Positions 12,101 through 22,763 of a stretch of DNA of 64,000 nt are shown one piece after another (within the stretch, counting starts at the first letter, position 1; every line of letters begins with the position of its first letter). The translations under genes and the position numbers were made by a program. A model generated the notes under the pieces. The model searched no databases. It had not been told where the DNA came from and saw nothing but the letters and a program-made list of their open reading frames with translations. The DNA comes from Diplocarpon mali. Lineage: Eukaryota > Ascomycota > Leotiomycetes > Helotiales > Drepanopezizaceae. Location of the stretch: positions 55,582 to 119,581 of the forward strand of contig JAENRP010000064.1 in the NCBI GenBank assembly GCA_024741835.1. The letters are read 5' to 3'.

Positions 12101-13645
12101 GAGTCTTTGGGCACAACAGGTGCTGCAGCAATGCTGTTTGGCGTGGGAGCTCCGAGAGGTTTGAAGGGTTCGCCACATAGAACTTTGCTGAGCATGTCGA
12201 GTAAACGCTCTTGAATAGTTGACTTGACAGGAGGGATGTAGAATGCCATATCTACCAAAGCTTGGGTAAGCTTTGGTGTGAGTTCACAGGCGAATATTGG
12301 GTCTAACAGAGCTTCCATATATTTGCTCAAAGTCTGCCCGACTGCGACTGCGAGTCTGCTGATACAGTCAAAGACAGGATCAACTGTTCCACTTCGTCTC
12401 CTAAAGACTATCAGCTTTAGTGTCATGGGAAGGAATAGGACATGACTCACGACTTCACACTCAATCCTTCCCGCACATATATCAAGACGCCATCTAGATA
12501 TGGTGCAATCGCGCTCTTGACTGCATTAGCAATGTTTCCAATAGCCAAAAATGCGTCGTTCCGGTCTTTGTCCTTCTTTAGCATCCCAGACAGGAAAATC
12601 ATGTACTTGTGAAGATAACTCTGGGCAAATTCCGTGGGAGAGTAGTTGGCTAATTCTGGAATCAGAAGGACAACAGTCTTGCGAATCTGCAAATCCCGAT
12701 GGTCCTTTTGTCGAAATATGATCTCGCAAGCTTCTTGGTAGTGTTCATGCATAAACATGCCTCCTTGTTGGAGAAGATCCTTGATGACCAGCAATGAACC
12801 GTGAATGTACTCTAATGAACCCTGCCTAATACCTTGGACAGCTTCTTCGTAAATTTTTGCTTGCCATGTCTGTCGCATTGTTTGATCTCTTTCTCTGATT
12901 ATTTGGAAACATGCACTGATAGCTTCGGAGGCAGTTTGTCGGATAAGAAGCCGGATATCTCTCAAGCCAACCCATATCTGGTCAAAGACTAGTCCCACAA
13001 AAGTATACATGAGTGTTGGAGCATTGCGGGCCAGTTCTCGGAGGACTAGTACTGCACTGTATCGTCTCTCCTCTACTCTGTCGGACTGTAGCCACTCTAG
13101 AGCTGTCTTAACCTCACTCTCTACAAGCTCTGAAATCAGTGATCCTCCAGGTCTGCATATCTTGCCCAAGGCAGCTGCTGCAGGCTGCATAGGAATCAGG
13201 TCCTTGCCCCTGAGAACTGTACGCAATGACTGCGTGAACCGGGTCGTCTTAGTCCCATTGTCGACCCCATCAAAATCAATCAATGCATCAAGCGCATGAA
13301 TACCACCAATCTTGTCCGCAGGGTCGCTTGAATGGGTTATAAGCTGATTGATTCTGCTGTTAACCACACTATAGAACTCTGTGAAGCGCTCATTGGGAAA
13401 GTCTGCCAGGTATTTTAGTCAGTACAGCTGATAATTAGAGATCCTATCCAAGTAGAGGTTACCTCTGTATGTAATGCCCACCAAATCTCTCAGCTCAGCG
13501 GCCGCACGCTTTCTGGTTTCATCGCTGTTCCTGTAAAAAAATGTAAGTCAAGTACTGGCCAGTAAAATATAGGGTAGAGGAGCTCCTACCGCGAGCGCAA
13601 GTCGTTCACAATGCGGGCCAGAGCATCATGAGCTGGCTGAGACAT
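6150..13645 (-). CDS. TOR: Target of rapamycin (TOR) phosphatidylinositol-kinase-related protein kinase
   Basis: Ser/Thr kinase core of TORC1/TORC2, which couples nutrients to growth. Five exons: 13645-13590, 13530-13463, 13402-12451, 12400-6631, 6584-6150; 7281 nt, 2426 aa, a normal TOR length. Order: HEAT repeats (about 40-1200), FAT region (about 1250-1800), FRB domain (about 1875-1975), kinase domain, and C-terminal FATC ending in CQHYIGWCSFW. The FRB keeps the rapamycin-contact serine (GLEEASRLYF) and aromatic residues (QAWDLYYQVF), so FKBP12-rapamycin sensitivity is predicted. The catalytic loop GDRHPSNLMLD (about 2200) and the DFG element HIDFGDCFE (about 2218) are intact. The linker between kinase and FATC is Pro/Ser-rich. 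The start MSQPAHDALARIV is inferred from splicing two tiny 5' exons (56 and 68 nt) that restore the conserved N-terminal helix. Only one TOR is visible here; whether the genome has another is unknown. Confidence 0.97.
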
Positions 13646-13955
13646 TCTGCACAGTTCTTGTGTCTAGATACGCGCCATATTGACCTGCCGCGCATATGTT
13701 TGTTTATATCGTAAAAGTGGTGGAGAGTGGTTGTGCAAAGTACAGTTTGAGGTGAGTACAGGTTGGTTGGCCATCGGTCAAGGCATGATGCCAAAGCTGA
13801 AGTGAAGCGACTCCCGAAGTGCCTAGCGCATGACGATAAGTCTTATCCACTAGCCTGACCCTAACCTATGCCCTCAAAGCAATCCTTTCTTCATATGAAA
13901 ACATTTCTATCACCTTGAGACAAGCCACAAAACTTATAAGAAACACATCGTGATC
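13646..13955. promoter_or_regulatory. Divergent promoter shared by TOR and RTF2
   Basis: Only 310 bp separate the TOR ATG (minus strand) from the RTF2 ATG (plus strand), so both upstream regions must overlap. No recognised motif stands out beyond AT-rich tracts near 13690-13720 and 13890-13945. Confidence 0.6.
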
Positions 13956-14903
13956 ATGGGTAACGATGGTGGTTCTATTCCTACACGGCGTGAACTTGTC
14001 AAGAACGCCGCCCGTGCACTGAATACCACCGAGCTTAAAGCTACACAACAAGAAGCACAAACACACGCCTGGACATGGTGCCCTCTTTCCAACCGCCCTC
14101 TCAATGTGCCAATAGTTTCCGATAGCGCAGGGACACTCTATAATAAGGATGCGATTCTCGAACAGCTTCTGCCGAAGGACCCAGACACGCCCGCCTCGCT
14201 TATCAAAGAGAAAGAGGACGTTCTACAAGGACGAGTCAAGGGATTGAGAGACGTGATCGAGGTGAAATTCACAGTGGCAAAGGAAGGCAAAGTTGAGAAA
14301 ATGGTCTGTCCGGTTACGAGTAAAGAGCTGGGACCAAATACCAAGTCCGTGTATCTGGTCCCTTGTGGACATGCATTCTCAGAGTCAGCGATCAAGGAAG
14401 TAAAGGGCGATGTTTGTGTAGAGTGCAACCAGGCCTACGATGAAAGCGACATCATCCCAATCTTGCCCCTTGCCAAGGAGGATACTACCAGGTTAGCAGA
14501 GAGGATAGCGAAGTTGAAGGAGACCGGGTTGACCCACTCGCTGAAGAAGGCGCCTGGAAGCAAAAAGAGGAAGAAAGGCGAGGCTTCTACGGAGGCCAAA
14601 GAGATTTTAGCTCCGGAAGCTATACCAGAAGATTTTCCAGAGAAGACGAAGGTGAGGTTAGCTGGAAATGGTATGCTAGCAAGGAATGAAACCTCTACAC
14701 TCGTGCCTACATCTGGGATCAAGAACTCGGCAACAGCTTCCTTGACCGCGAGGGTTCTGGATGAGCAAGAGCGCAATAAGAGGCGCAAGATGGGTCTGAA
14801 CGAGAATCTCAAGAGTTTGTTCTCAAATACAGGATACAGCGCCCAAACGCATAAATCTGGAGATTTCATGACCAGAGGGTTTTCTATACCCAAGAAAAAC
14901 TAG
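13956..14903 (+). CDS. rtf2: Rtf2-type replication termination factor
   Basis: Rtf2 family proteins act at stalled replication forks; in fission yeast Rtf2 stabilises a fork-barrier pause, and family members also touch pre-mRNA splicing. Single exon, 315 aa. It starts MGNDGGSIPTRRELV, the family's signature N-terminus. A first CPLS element (about 33) is followed by a modified RING at about 118-165: CPVTSKEL, then PCGHAF, then CVECNQAY. Only part of a canonical RING zinc set is present, as is usual for Rtf2. A Lys-rich stretch (KKAPGSKKRKKGE) follows and could be a nuclear localisation signal. The chosen ATG is the family start; two codons upstream are in frame but begin with GTG. Convergent with the glucosidase II beta gene, with a 220-bp gap. 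Confidence 0.93.
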   Translation: MGNDGGSIPTRRELVKNAARALNTTELKATQQEAQTHAWTWCPLSNRPLNVPIVSDSAGTLYNKDAILEQLLPKDPDTPASLIKEKEDVLQGRVKGLRDVIEVKFTVAKEGKVEKMVCPVTSKELGPNTKSVYLVPCGHAFSESAIKEVKGDVCVECNQAYDESDIIPILPLAKEDTTRLAERIAKLKETGLTHSLKKAPGSKKRKKGEASTEAKEILAPEAIPEDFPEKTKVRLAGNGMLARNETSTLVPTSGIKNSATASLTARVLDEQERNKRRKMGLNENLKSLFSNTGYSAQTHKSGDFMTRGFSIPKKN

Positions 14904-15123
14904 AGTAATGCACAGGGTTCTATGATGGCGGGTATGGAGTACGATGTTATGGCGTCTCAGCGTTCCTGGGTGATAGGCATCAAAATGATTATGAAACAGG
15001 TGATCCTAGGGTAAATGGCAGCAGGAGAGATATTCTCTAGAAGGGGAAATACAGTAAAATTTTGCTCTCGACTTCAAAATATGGCTATATGATCGGCGGG
15101 CCGCTCGCTACCTTTCCTGTAAC

Positions 15124-16943
15124 TTACAATTCATCTTTTTTATCCTCAGTCTTCTTCTCTTTCGTTTCACAAGCAGCCGGAGTTCCAACATCCATCTTGT
15201 ACATGCACTTCTCTTCCTCGACTACCTTCCAGATCTCATCCTTTTCTGCGCAAGCCAAAACAACTGTGGTCTGCCTATTAGGTCCGTTCCAGCAGTTCTG
15301 GCCATTCTCATATCTCAGGACCAGTCTCTCGCCTTTGCCCAGCCCCTTGCCATCGGCACCGACTTCTTCGTCGACCATGACTTTATCGAATCTGATAAAA
15401 TTTCCCATTCCGGTATGCGCACCGCCTTTTTTGCTCTTCTGCTTGGTGCCACCCATCCAGCAGAGCTCATACTCATATTCGCCTGAATCCCTGGATATGC
15501 ATTTATCCTTTAGGGCACGGAATATGTCGTCCGTACCGTAGTCCTTGCTAAGGTCATTACGAAGATCGCCCAGGGAGGCAGATTTAGTCGATACTTCGTC
15601 ATTGACGGTCTGGAAGGCAGAGCGTGCGTCTGAAACGGCCTTAGGCTCGTTGCCAGAGCTCGCGTTGTCCGCTAGAATCCCGTTCTTAACAAGCATGATA
15701 CGAAAGTCAAAGAGCTTCTGGTGCACCCATTCGCGAATCGATCCGGGAAGATATTCTTCGAACTTGTATACTGCTTTCTGTTAGCAGAGATATGCATACT
15801 GGGAGCAATGTACACACAAGCTTCAACATCGCTCTCCTCCTCTGTCTCCCACTCGGCCCAATTTATGCCCTCACTTTCCGGGTCTTCTTTGATAATATCA
15901 AGCAGATCATCATCTTCAAGGGGCTCGGCGTCTTCCTCAGAGACAAGCTTCTTAGCAGAATAATCTTCCCACGCATGCACAGCTCTCTTGACACCCTCGT
16001 CGTTGAAATTCGGATTATACTCTTCTTGAAACGCCGCCATAATTTTCTCCAGCTCTGCAAGACGCTCCTTTAACTTATCACTCTTGGCCATGACTCCTAT
16101 GAGAGCCTCTCTCAGCTCATTGACCCTCGTCTTTGCTAATCCAGCAAGAATAGTAAGCTTGCTTCCCTTGCCGCTTGACTTGACCACCCGACCCCTCTCC
16201 CTCCTCTCAACCTCCTCGTACTTCTTCTTCAGATCTGCAGCCTTGTCTTCGAGAGTCGTAATCTCGGTCTGCAACCGTGCAATTTTAATTTCCACGCCAG
16301 CTCGTGAAGCCTGTGCCTCGTTCACAAGCTCTACCCTCCTCTTCGACGCCGCTATCGCACTCTTCAGCCGTATCTCGTCGGCTTTTTTCCATTCCTTCCC
16401 AATCTCTTTGCATTTATCCTCGCACTTCACGCCTCCGACACCTGCATACTCATCGCTGCCATCGCAGCAGAGTTCATAATCGCAAACACCGTCATTAATG
16501 TACATGTGCGGTACGTAGCTTGGGATGTGACCTTTGTTTTTGCAGTAATATCCTGGGAGAGCAAAAGAGCTGTTTGCTTTACCGGCCACAGGCTGTGGAG
16601 GGGAGAGATCCGAGATGAATGTACAGGCCGCGGTGCCAGGTTCATCGGAGCCGTCTGGGCAGTCGCAGTAGTCATCGTTGACTTGAGAGGACGAGAGCTT
16701 TATCTCTGGGTTTGAGATACACGAGAACGATTCCGCCGATTTATAAAACTTCGCAACTGTTTGAGAATCAATCAGTGATATTTCAATTGGTACCTTTCAC
16801 GTTTGATTTGCTTGTGACGAGCGGGGAGCTTGCTTGGACAAGAACGTACAGTCTGGACTCACACCTCTTGGGCGCGTCGATTCGACCGCAAGGATAGAAG
16901 TCGAGAGACTGCTTAGCAGCACCAGAGCATTTATTTTTTTCAT
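15124..16943 (-). CDS. GTB1: Glucosidase II beta subunit (PRKCSH-like), ER lumen
   Basis: Non-catalytic subunit that retains glucosidase II in the ER and recognises mannose on N-glycans during glucose trimming and calnexin-cycle quality control. Three exons: 16943-16850, 16756-15818, 15770-15124; 1680 nt, 559 aa. Residues 1-20 form a signal peptide (MKKINALVLLSSLSTSILA). The mature start RPRGVSPDFAKFYKS is typical. Two Cys-rich LDLa-like modules follow: DDYCDCPDGSDEP (about 60) and GVCDYELCCDGSDE (about 100). A long charged coiled coil comes next (about 140-230), then a mannose-6-phosphate-receptor homology domain (about 433-545) with paired Cys (CISRD, ELCW, NCWNG, VVLAC). The protein ends KDEL, an ER-retrieval signal. 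The introns are 93 and 47 nt; the second is short with donor GTGTGT, but the join EALYKFEEYLP is the expected one. Confidence 0.93.
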
Positions 16944-18802
16944 AACTGGAAACGTGGTGGTGTTGTTGAGATTATACAATTGGCTCCAGAACAGCTTGGT
17001 GTTTGAAGATGCCACTTTGGCTCAGCCATCTCAGCATGACGCTTCTTGGCACCCAAGGCTGCACGCTCGCTTAAACCCCTTTTTCTTTTTGTTTTGAAAC
17101 CGCTTTTTATGTTAGTCTGGCCAATCCTGGGTTTACTGAAAGAGATGTGAAAAACATTTGCACGTACATCATATAATACGACGTCTTCTACGCATGAGGT
17201 GAAGTGTCAGTTCTTCTCTAGTTTGAATAAAAGCCAGCATAGACAAAAGTCTAGGAAAGAAGAAGCAAAAAATAACACCAACAGATGCTATTTTTCTACT
17301 TTATAGAGGTATAGATATTTCGACGCCCCTAAGTTTCTCTATCCGGACTCAAGATTCTCTATCTCTTTCCAGATTTGCCTATTTGATACAGACAAAAAGG
17401 CTATCATAATCCGATTTCTCCCGCTTGCCAGATACAGGCCTCAAACCACGTTCCACTTCACACAGCTCACCTAAAATTAGTGAAAATATACAAGAACATT
17501 GAGTACCCCCTGGGCACTAATCGAACGATATTCGGCTGTAAGTAGACGTATGATACACAGTTTACACATTTGGAGATAGATTATGGTGCGAAGCCACTTA
17601 CGCACGACATCATTTGGACTAAACTAATCCATCACAGTCCGGCACCATAACCAAGATAGATGACCAAAACTATCTTGAAAGAATTTTGGTTTATTCGAGA
17701 GATATCTTGTTTGTCTCAGTGACTAGTGTAGTGGATCTTTTTGATGATGCGCCCGGCATTTTGGGATTACATGGGTTGAAGCAGGGGATGCTGACAGATA
17801 AATATGACATTTGGAATGACTAAAATACAAAATTAGGAATATCTGTACACATAAAAGAGCTCGGCGACTTGATTCTGATTCAGATCGACCGCTTTGGAGA
17901 GAAATACGCCCCCGTGGAGGCGGGAATTATCGTGACACAGGTGTATACATATTTGGCTACCCAATGAAGCCTCGATATACGCTGTGGTATCTCGATCGAT
18001 CAAATGGGCAAGAAAGATAATTTTATAGCAGTAGATGGCTGATATATATCTGGCTAGCGGCTTATGGGATCCGAAAGTACCTGAATTGCCAAGCGGGGCC
18101 GAATCGATACGTAAATATTGTGACGGTTACTGGTGGGAAACAAATTATGTAATCTGGGTATGTATCATCTGGGTTGATATAAGTATCCTTTGAGTACCTT
18201 TCCCTTCCCTATAATCGTTCGTTGCGTCGAGAGATGTTGATATAGATCGTGGTGCTGGGAGAGGAGATTATCTAGGATGGAAGTTTCTGTTTACTTCGCT
18301 TGGCTTATTTTTGAATCTCCCAGCTTGCCATACGATATCAAAAGGCTATTATCATGATATTCTATAACCCATATCTCTGACTTTTTACCTCACGGTGTTC
18401 TACAAGTATTTTTTATAAACACTTTCAAGGTCCGTTTCCTAATGACAACGTTACACTATTCTTCTTGCTTTTCCGCAGTTCGAAGAACTCCATCTGACCC
18501 AAGACTTTGCATCATGACAGGAAAAAATTCCGATTATGCAGTAACTAACTGAATTCCTGAGCAAGCAATATATTCAAAGTATAAGGTTGTTACTCGAGTC
18601 CCATGTCCTTTATTATCTCGCACTTAATCTTGGACCGAGTCACTTGCAAAAGAACGAAACACATATACCCTCCAGCAAACTCAGGGGCTGATTATCTACA
18701 GTCCATTTCGAAACCACTATGCTGGTCACTTCCGAACTATCACCCGAACGCTGTAACGAGACGGCAATCCTTTCCAGCTTCACTCCAGCGACTATCTTAG
18801 GC
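16944..18802. other. AT-rich intergenic region
   Basis: About 1.9 kb with no open frame that looks coding on either strand. The left end is the glucosidase II beta promoter. The rest is AT-rich with short T and A tracts. No tRNA or repeat was recognised. Confidence 0.6.
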
Positions 18803-19165
18803 CTACGCAAAGAGCACCGCCGCAATCGCCAAACCAGCGGGAACAGCTTGCACCAAAAGAATCTTTGTACTCGTCGTCGCCCCTCCATACAAGCCAGCAA
18901 TCAGTACACACCCCAAGAAGAACAGGCTAATCTGCCTGCCAAACTCGGGAACTGGGTGCACGAGACTCCAGAACAGACCGGCGGCCAGGAAGCCATTGTA
19001 AAGGCCCTGGTTAGCGGCAAGGGTTTTAGTTTTCTGGGCGAAATCGGGCTTGAGACCAAAGGCTTTAAGGCCGCGTGGTGTGGTCCAGAGGAGCATCTCG
19101 AGTACGAGGATATAGATGTGCAGGATACTGATGAGGGCGATAGGAATGGTTGCGAGGAGAGACAT
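18803..19165 (-). CDS. DUF1304 small integral membrane protein
   Basis: 120 aa, single exon, four predicted membrane segments: about 5-25, 50-68, 77-97 and 102-119. The motif WTTPRGLKAFGLKPDF after the first helix and the following AANQGLYNGFLAAGL are hallmarks of DUF1304, a family common in bacteria and also present in ascomycetes. Biochemical role unknown. The ATG at 19165 gives the full-length family start (MSLLATIPIALISILHIYIL). It stands alone in gene-poor DNA, with its nearest neighbours 1.9 kb and 8.3 kb away. The bacterial-like domain could reflect old horizontal transfer, but the sequence alone does not show it. Confidence 0.85.
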   Translation of the reverse strand: MSLLATIPIALISILHIYILVLEMLLWTTPRGLKAFGLKPDFAQKTKTLAANQGLYNGFLAAGLFWSLVHPVPEFGRQISLFFLGCVLIAGLYGGATTSTKILLVQAVPAGLAIAAVLFA

Positions 19166-22100
19166 TTTAGTGGGGTACGAGGCTGGATGGCGATTGGTTG
19201 TATGGAAGCGAGTATGTAGTGTTAAACTGTGGTGGATGAGTGAAAGAGTAATTGAAAATGGAGAGCTCGGAGGATGAGGTGAGTGTTTTCGAGAACAGAT
19301 TACTCAGCGGCCTTACTTCGGACACAGTTCACTTGATAAGGAACTGTCCTCGAGTGCTGTCTTGGATGTTTCCAACATTCCAGCAAATGCAATAGGCTCT
19401 CAGTTCTTAGTGAGAGGGTACCATTTACCAGAAGAACTACATGATAACTTCGGCATTTTAGATACAAATGAGCCAGCATGGCGATAGGGGTAATTGTCTT
19501 GATGCATCCTCGTTGGCTTCCGTGGTCAGATCGACATGAACAGTAGGAAAAAAACTTGTTGATTCAATTTAAAAAGGCGATTTTACCAGGTAATTGATAA
19601 CTGACCACCTTTGGCTGAGTAACGATGCAGAGAGCTTTCAAGAGAAGTAATGCAAAGCAGGGCCTGAAGCAGACCCATAATACAAGCAACGAGATCACGA
19701 TTTAAACTATGTGAATTGAGCGAGCTTCGATTCCTCAAGGCCTCAATGCGAGGAGGAAGCTTTTCGGGCAATTCAGCTCGACATTGAACCGAGACGAAGA
19801 GCACACTATTACCGTAGTATTTGAGTTTCTGTCCAAACGATATGACTTTAACAGGGTGGCTTTTAAGTAAAGCCTTCAAGTTGGATGCTCGATGCATGCT
19901 TTTCACCTGCAAGATCCAGATACCCAGTGAGTCAAAGTAACCGGCAAGATAAGTTCTATTTTTGCAGCAGGATATTGCATTAGAAGAATGATCAAATGAT
20001 AGATTTGAATGGCGACATTTTCAACTCGGCAATATTGTACTTTGAAAAGGTCTGCAAGAGAATGCTGATCCTGCTGCGCAGAGCTCGCTCAATCAGGAAT
20101 TGGAGCGCACTGCGGGCCTAGAAAATGAACAGCAGTGCATGTGAACATGAACGCTTTCTACCTCGCTAGCACTCGACGTAGCTCCTCGGCCGGAAACAGA
20201 ACCGAAGAAAAGACCAACAGAAGTACTCTCCTCCATGCATACATGGAACGCAGATAAATGACTCTGCGACTTTCAACGCTTGCATAGCAATCATCCTCCT
20301 CATCAAACGATTCTAAGGTTAGTATCGCTTGGCACCTAGTTGCAAAGTCCTGTGTTTGACGTTGCCAAAAGTGAACACTTACTAAGGACACCATGTAATC
20401 TTACCGAAAGAAGCGGTTCGAACTTCGCTTTCACGGCGCTGCGCATTTTTCTCTTTTCATCTCACATCACGAGATCCACATCCCGTACGCCTATCATCAG
20501 CCAACAAGCCTATGCGGAGCACAATCGAAAATCAGGTGCGGGCAAAGTTGGGATTTGCGAGGAGTGTGGCGCGGGGTGGAGGCTTCGGTGAAATTCTTTT
20601 ATGCACATGAGTTTGTGGCTCGAGGCCCGTGGAAAATATGTGTTCGTCCGCGAATCCTGACAATACCTACCCGATGGTTTGCATTTGGGCGTGATCAGGC
20701 CTGGAGGGTACGGGCGCAGAAAGACGACATGCGGGTTCTAGTTACGATAGGTTTTGGGCAATAGTGAGTAAGTAAATTTCGGAATAGAATTGATGCTGCA
20801 TAGTGAGAGTTAAAACCTACCAGTCAAATACTTGTGGCTCATTCGGTAACTCAGAAGTGCGGATTTTCAAAGAAGTATTACGGCCTGATATTCGAAACGA
20901 CACTTGGTATCTTATTAAGCATCGCTTTAGCAGACATAGTTCGTGAAATTGGGCTGACCTGTACTAGTTTTCCGATGCCCTGAGGAAGGTGGTGTGTAAG
21001 ACTTCGGCATCGAGATTTCCAGTATCACGCACACATCGCTAGTCTGTGGGGTAAGTTGTGTTACTTCGTAAAGCCGTATATGAGATACTTGAAGAGATAG
21101 TTAAACCTGGATACCCTAGGAACGACTAAAATGTTTCGGTAAATTATGGATATAGGGGGGATTGAGAATCTACGATTTTAATCCCACAAAATGGCTAAAT
21201 GAACTCCAGACAAGCCTCCAAACATTATCATATTTACAGCGACAAGTTTTATGACAGCCGAGGCTTAACATCGTGCTCTCACAATGTACTTCAAAATTTT
21301 CGTCCATGAGCAGTTTCCAGTTGCCAAACGAGCACTGGCGAAGTAGTCAAAGAGATGTGTAAATTTACTATGCGAGTGTAGTTCATGCCGGGCTCCCCCG
21401 GGCCGTTCAATACTTTTGCTAGTTTAAGATAAGTTGTAGCAAAAGCCAGAAGATGGATATAAAATAAAGGCAACGATAAATGTGCATACTTATAAATAAT
21501 AACAAGAGCTTGATTTAGTCGATAGTATTAGCTACACCCACCTTGAGTGCAAACCTTAGGGGCTCCAGTTCTTCTTCAGCTTTCGTACGATTTAACATTA
21601 AGTTAGGAGAGATCGTACGAGCAGCTGACTTGCAAGGTCCTCCAGGCCATAGGAAGTAATTGAAAGAAAGCTTGGTAAAAGTTTCATGAGTGAAGCCGGA
21701 GAAAAGGGGCGGTCCAATCTCGCTTGCTAAAACAAATACTGTACAGTGTGAGCTGCGAGCCTCAACCCGCTGAGTACTTTGTACAGTGATTATACCTTGC
21801 TTGAAGAGAGACAGAGTACTCGCAATAAAACATCGTCGCCGTCTGGACAGGGGACAGTTTTATTGTGATAGCATTAAAGTGTATTGTTCATAGTATCACT
21901 CAGAAGCACTCGTACCGTCAGTCACTGGCAGGGTCCTTAGTAAGGGCAGTGACACGACCTGCCGGAGAGAATATCAACCCTGTCGAGAATGTCAATTTGG
22001 ACATTGAAGTTTCCAAGTTCACATGGAAAATTCGACACACGTACCCTAGTCTTCGTTGGAAATATTCCGTAGAAGATCATAGAAAGAGTTGGAGATTTCA

Positions 22101-22636
22101 GCTCGAAACGATCCCACCACTTGTTTTTGACTCGAAGACAACTTCTTTAATGAAATCTAGCCAAATCACATACTCTGTGATCACCATCTCCGAGGCACAA
22201 TCTGCAGTGAGAAACAAAAATAAAAGACCAGAGATTAAAGATCTAGTCATAGGCAGGACCTCGGCTCGTGATACGGAAAAGGACAGGTGGGGGAGTTAGG
22301 TCTTATATACTTGGATCTATATGAATCACTCCCCCCTTTTCCCAAGTACAGTGAAGCAAAACCAGGGCTGGGTTCCACTGGGAAATTTGAATCTCTCTGG
22401 CTACTAGCCCCCTTTAGATTCTGAGCGGTGGCAGAGGCAGATGCATGAACATTTAAACCAGGGGGAGATCATAGTTACTACCTCTCCCCTGATTTATATG
22501 CTAATGCATTCACCTTTGCTACTGCTCAGATTTGACATTTAAGTACAGAAGAGGGTAGCACTCGCGATTGAAAACAAATGCCTTCAACCTTGAGATTGAC
22601 TAAAGTGGAGTCTGCTGCTTTTTTTGGGCCCGAGTA
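19166..22636. other. Gene-poor AT-rich region
   Basis: About 3.5 kb. The longest frame starting with ATG (21865-22299, 144 codons) matches no family I know and has no supporting splice or start context. Short duplicated words (GTACAGTG near 21741-21787) are present. Nothing else was recognised. Confidence 0.5.
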
Positions 22637-22763
22637 CGATAGATCGTATATCAGGCAGTTATGCTAGTCACTTGACTTTCAGCATTTATAATTTAGATTG
22701 CCATGTTGAAGTATATCTGCACAGTAATGATGAAGTATGATTTATGGGTCTTTCAATCTACCG
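22637..22763 (+). mobile_element. TA-flanked miniature inverted-repeat element, copy A
   Basis: 127 bp bounded by TA on both sides (22635-22636 and 22764-22765). The left end CGATAGATCG and the inverse of the right end CGGTAGATTG match at 8 of 10 bases. The internal block 22708-22771 aligns with 51246-51306 (copy B), with the same spacing from the left end and shared GTATATCT and TGATTTATGGG. TA duplication is typical of Tc1/mariner/pogo transposons; no transposase is encoded, so this is a MITE-type relic. Confidence 0.6.

Noticed and set aside
18803..19165. Recent bacterial transfer of the DUF1304 gene
   Set aside because: The family is already found in fungi, and codon use in 120 codons cannot decide the question.
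21865..22299. 144-codon ATG frame in gene-poor DNA
   Set aside because: No motif, no neighbours and no splice context. An open frame of this size is not rare in 8 kb.
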